A stretch of 64,000 bases of DNA from Sphingomonas sp. JC676 (GTDB lineage: Bacteria; Pseudomonadota; Alphaproteobacteria; Sphingomonadales; Sphingomonadaceae), in NCBI RefSeq assembly GCF_014489075.1, contig NZ_JACTGR010000004.1, positions 124,001 to 188,000 on the forward strand, given 5' to 3'. The translations under genes were made by a program, and so were the position numbers. The notes under the pieces are model-generated. The model had not been told where the DNA came from. It saw only the letters and a program-made list of their open reading frames with translations, and ran no database searches. Shown here piece after piece: positions 61,499 through 64,000 of this stretch (the first letter of the stretch is position 1; every line of letters starts with the position of its first letter).

Positions 61499-62431
61499 TC
61501 AGCGCCGGCGCTCGAAGGGGCGGATGCCGGGCCCCAGCTTGTTGTTCGACAGCACGATGTTGCTGCCGCTCAGGTCGGCGACGAACGCAGGATTGCCCGG
61601 CGCGCCGGGCCCCATGGTGGCGGAATTGTCCTCCACTCGCAGCCCTTCGGCGGAATAGGTACGGCCCTCGGCTGCGACCACGATCAGGCCGGAATAATTC
61701 TCCTTGCCCTTGCCCTGGACGAAGGTGTTGCGGGCGATCAGCCCGGTGCCGCCCTCGGACAGGTCGATCATATAGTTGGTCTTGCGGCCCTTGCTGTCGT
61801 CGAAGCTGTTGCCGGTGATCGTCACGCGCGGCGCGCGCAGCTTGACGTAATGGCCGCCATTGCCGCGCTCGAACCGCGAGCGGGTGATCGTCACCTGGCC
61901 GTCGAGCCCGAGATAGATCGAATGGGCGCAGTCCGGCGTCTCGTCGCACTGGCCGAGCCCGGCAAAGGTCGATCGATCGATCGTGATGTTGCGCACCGTC
62001 TCATGTCCGCCGCCGAGGATGCCTTCCTGGCTGTCGAGGAACATCGAGTTGGTGACGGTGAGGTCGCCCATCTCGATGCGGATGCCCGCGCCGTTGCCGT
62101 CGTCGACGCGCATCCCGCGGAAGACGATACCGTCGACCACCGACCCGCGCCCGCGCAGCACGAACGCCGCCTTGCCCTCGCAGGTCTCCTTCTCGAACAC
62201 CGCGGTGCCGGGCTGGACCGCCTTGTAGGTGATCTTGCCCCCGGTCTGGACCGTGCAGTCGTGATAGACGCCCGGGGCGATCAGGATCGTCGCGGTGCCG
62301 TCGCGGATCGCGGTCACCGCGTCGTCGAGATGGGCATAGGTCTGACCGGTCTCGGCGACGGTGAAGGGAGCGCGCTGCTGTGCGGCAGCGGGCGTGGCGG
62401 CGAGGGCGATCAATAGGATGGGCAGGCGCAT
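61499..62431 (-). CDS. Exported right-handed parallel beta-helix protein
   Basis: 310 aa. Signal peptide 1-18 (AAA-Q). Beta-helix repeats are clear: short strands and turns such as TVTNSMFLDSQ, ITIDRSTFAGL, VTITRSRFERG, VTITGNSFDDSKG and NTFVQGKG, with stacked Asn/Ser. Similar proteins bind or cleave polysaccharides, but I see no polysaccharide lyase catalytic set. Function unknown. Confidence 0.82.
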   Translation of the reverse strand: MRLPILLIALAATPAAAQQRAPFTVAETGQTYAHLDDAVTAIRDGTATILIAPGVYHDCTVQTGGKITYKAVQPGTAVFEKETCEGKAAFVLRGRGSVVDGIVFRGMRVDDGNGAGIRIEMGDLTVTNSMFLDSQEGILGGGHETVRNITIDRSTFAGLGQCDETPDCAHSIYLGLDGQVTITRSRFERGNGGHYVKLRAPRVTITGNSFDDSKGRKTNYMIDLSEGGTGLIARNTFVQGKGKENYSGLIVVAAEGRTYSAEGLRVEDNSATMGPGAPGNPAFVADLSGSNIVLSNNKLGPGIRPFERRR

Positions 62432-62459
62432 TGCTTGGATATGCACGATCGGCGTTAAA

Positions 62460-62598
62460 AATCCTCCCCGAGCTTGTCTCGGGGAGACCGCTCGCAAAGC
62501 GAGTGGTGGAGGGGCGGCGGTGGAGCACCGCCGTCTGCGACGGGCTTCTCCACCATTCTTCGGATGGTCCCCCTCCCCCAGCAAGCTGGGGAAGGATT
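62460..62598. repeat. Intergenic repeat, family B
   Basis: AATCCTCCCCGAGCTTGTCT...GGGGAG, then GGTGGAGGGG in the middle and CAGCAAGCTGGGGAAGGATT at the right. Matches 54980-55110 over the first ~25 bp and in layout. It fills the gap between mmsB and the beta-helix gene. Confidence 0.75.
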
Positions 62599-62600
62599 GA

Positions 62601-63476
62601 TCAGCGCAGCGTCTTGATGATCCCCGAGAAATCGAGCCCGGCGCCCTCGCCATCGACGAACGCTTGATAGAGCTCGGCCGCGCGCTTGCCCATCGGCGTG
62701 TCGGCGCCGACGCTCTCCGCCGCTTCCATCGCCAGCTTGAGGTCCTTGAGCATCAGCGGCGCGGCGAACCCGCCCTGATAGTCGCGATCCGCCGGCGTCT
62801 CGGGGCCCACGCCGGGGACCGGGCAATAGCTCGTCATCGACCAACTCTGGCCCGAACTGACCGAGGAGATGTCGTAGAATTTCTGAAGATCGAGCCCGAG
62901 CTTCTCGGCGAGCACGAAGGCCTCGCAGGTCGCGATCATCTCGGCGCCGAGCAGCATGTTGTTGCAGATCTTCGCGGCCTGGCCCGCGCCGCCCGCGCCG
63001 GCATGGATCACGGTCTTGCCCATGTCGGACAGAAAAGGCTCGGCGCGTTCGAACGCTGCGACGCTGCCGCCGACCATGAAGGTGAGCGTGCCTGCATTGG
63101 CCGCAGCGATCCCGCCTGAGACCGGCGCGTCGACCGCCATCAGCCCCCGCGCGGCGGCCGCCTCGGCGACACGTCGCGCGGTATCGACGTCGATCGTCGA
63201 GCAGTCGATCAGGATCGCACCCGGCTCGGCATGGTCGAACACGCTGTCGGTATAGACCGCCTCGACGTGGCGGCCGGCGGGCAGCATTGTCACGATCGCC
63301 TCGGCGCCAGCGATCGCCTCTTCGGCGGTGGCGGCGGGCAGGCAGCCGGCCTTCTTCGCCTTGTCGAGCGCTTCGGCCGACAGATCGAAGGCGCGGACGT
63401 CATGACCATTCTTGGCCAGGTTCGCGGCCATGCCGCCGCCCATATTGCCGAGCCCGATAAATGCTACGCGTGCCAC
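62601..63476 (-). CDS. mmsB: 3-hydroxyisobutyrate dehydrogenase
   Basis: 291 aa. NAD-binding VAFIGLGNMGGGMAANLAKNGH, substrate loop DAPVSGGIAAANAGTLTFMVGG with conserved Ser/Gly, and catalytic Lys in GAGGAGQAAKICNNMLLG. It oxidises 3-hydroxyisobutyrate to methylmalonate semialdehyde in valine catabolism. Upstream on the same strand is an enoyl-CoA hydratase gene, in line with the pathway. Confidence 0.95.
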   Translation of the reverse strand: MARVAFIGLGNMGGGMAANLAKNGHDVRAFDLSAEALDKAKKAGCLPAATAEEAIAGAEAIVTMLPAGRHVEAVYTDSVFDHAEPGAILIDCSTIDVDTARRVAEAAAARGLMAVDAPVSGGIAAANAGTLTFMVGGSVAAFERAEPFLSDMGKTVIHAGAGGAGQAAKICNNMLLGAEMIATCEAFVLAEKLGLDLQKFYDISSVSSGQSWSMTSYCPVPGVGPETPADRDYQGGFAAPLMLKDLKLAMEAAESVGADTPMGKRAAELYQAFVDGEGAGLDFSGIIKTLR

Positions 63477-63498
63477 TGTGCTGTCCTCTTCCTAAATA

Positions 63499-63581
63499 CG
63501 TCATCCCAGCGAAGGCCGGGATCCAGAGTCCGAAGCGACACGGCCGAGAAACCCTGGGCCCCGGCTTTCGCCGGGGTGACG
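63499..63581. repeat. Intergenic inverted repeat, family A
   Basis: CGTCATCCCAGCGAAGGCCG at the left and CCGGCTTTCGCCGGGGTGACG at the right; close to the copy at 10533-10613. It lies in the gap between enoyl-CoA hydratase and mmsB, within a likely operon. Confidence 0.75.
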
Positions 63582-63584
63582 AGA

Positions 63585-64000
63585 CTATTTGCCCGTCCAG
63601 TTTCCCGGGCGTTTCTCGACAAAGGCGGCCATGCCTTCCTTCTGGTCCTCGGTGCCAAACAGGCCGTGGAACAGCCGCCGCTCGAAGGTCACGCCCTGCC
63701 CGAGCATGGTCTCGAAGGCGGCGTTGACCATCTCCTTGTTGGCCAGCACCGCGAGCGGCGCCATGCCGGCGATCTGGGTCGCCGTCTTGATCGCTTCCTC
63801 GACCAGATCGGTGGCGGGAACGATGCGGCTGACCAGGCCGGCGCGCTCGGCTTCCTCGGCGTCCATCATCCGGCCGGTCAGGCACATCTCCATCGCCTTG
63901 GCCTTGCCCACCGCGCGGGTAAGCCGCTGCGAACCGCCCATGCCCGGCGAGACGCCGAGCTTGATCTCGGGTTGGCCGAACTTGGCGCTGTCCGCCGCCA
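63585..64000 (-). CDS. Enoyl-CoA hydratase, C-terminal part (runs off the window)
   Basis: At least 138 codons; the N-terminus is outside the window. The visible part has [20 protein letters not shown], with the crotonase active-site region around SPGMGGSQ, then [20 protein letters not shown] and a terminal KRPGNWTGK. It hydrates 2-enoyl-CoA (short-chain beta-oxidation, or methacrylyl-CoA in valine breakdown). Adjacent to mmsB, with a repeat between. The true start cannot be given. Confidence 0.93.
   Translation of the reverse strand, partial: AADSAKFGQPEIKLGVSPGMGGSQRLTRAVGKAKAMEMCLTGRMMDAEEAERAGLVSRIVPATDLVEEAIKTATQIAGMAPLAVLANKEMVNAAFETMLGQGVTFERRLFHGLFGTEDQKEGMAAFVEKRPGNWTGK

Overview
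The window is high-GC chromosomal DNA from an alphaproteobacterium of the order Sphingomonadales, most likely Sphingomonas or a close relative. The evidence is a CtrA cell-cycle regulator with GANTC sites upstream, several TonB-dependent receptors, a carbohydrate locus containing tryptophan-halogenase-like flavoproteins, a PEP-CTERM protein with the PEPxxW...GxxR tail, a Thr-nucleophile alkaline phosphatase of the Sphingomonas type, and gene starts led by GGGAG/AGGAG. I see no tRNA, rRNA, CRISPR array, insertion sequence, integrase or phage structural gene.

Layout. 1-6.8 kb: two small envelope proteins, a serine beta-lactamase-like hydrolase, a PCu(A)C copper chaperone, then dnaK (with a sigma-32-like promoter) and dnaJ, then a lone PEP-CTERM protein. 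6.8-13.6 kb: an FMN reductase divergent from an HxlR regulator, an M15-type peptidase, a LysR regulator, purB, an EF-hand protein, and a frameshifted radC that overlaps a 30-aa membrane microprotein. 13.6-24.8 kb: a co-directional sugar-uptake locus with LacI-type operators, a GH3 glucosidase, a 1037-aa TonB receptor, two halogenase-family flavoproteins, a LacI regulator and an MFS transporter. The last four overlap end to start.

24.9-29.1 kb: an operon encoding a TonB receptor, a YfiR-like periplasmic protein and a hybrid histidine kinase, again overlapping end to start. 29.2-35 kb: a DUF3140 protein, a GT-C-like membrane protein, and pyruvate dehydrogenase E2 and E3 with a thioesterase and a small membrane protein between them. 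35-45 kb: universal stress protein, M28 peptidase, RcnB-like protein, free Met-sulfoxide reductase, GT2 glycosyltransferase, sorbosone/glucose dehydrogenase-like lipoprotein, ArfB, an RluA-type synthase, and a WrbA/pirin pair divergent from a LysR regulator.

44.8-49.2 kb: ctrA, then an AraC regulator divergent from a cassette of a 34-aa peptide, an AurF-like diiron oxygenase and a single-cysteine OsmC protein, then an HPP membrane protein. 49.2-56.6 kb: amidohydrolase, threonine ammonia-lyase, leucyltransferase Bpt, and the conserved ATP-grasp / alpha-E / transglutaminase cluster, here with a Ser where the transglutaminase nucleophile Cys should be. 56.7-64 kb: periplasmic redoxin with a DsbD-like reductase, alkaline phosphatase, VOC protein, beta-helix protein, and valine-catabolism genes (mmsB and a truncated enoyl-CoA hydratase).

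Three families of short intergenic inverted repeats are scattered through the window. One copy supplies the ribosome-binding site of dnaJ and another sits inside an operon. The best candidates for undescribed biology are the paired-halogenase sugar locus, the AraC/34-aa/diiron/OsmC cassette, the TonB receptor-YfiR-kinase operon, and the Ser-substituted transglutaminase cluster.
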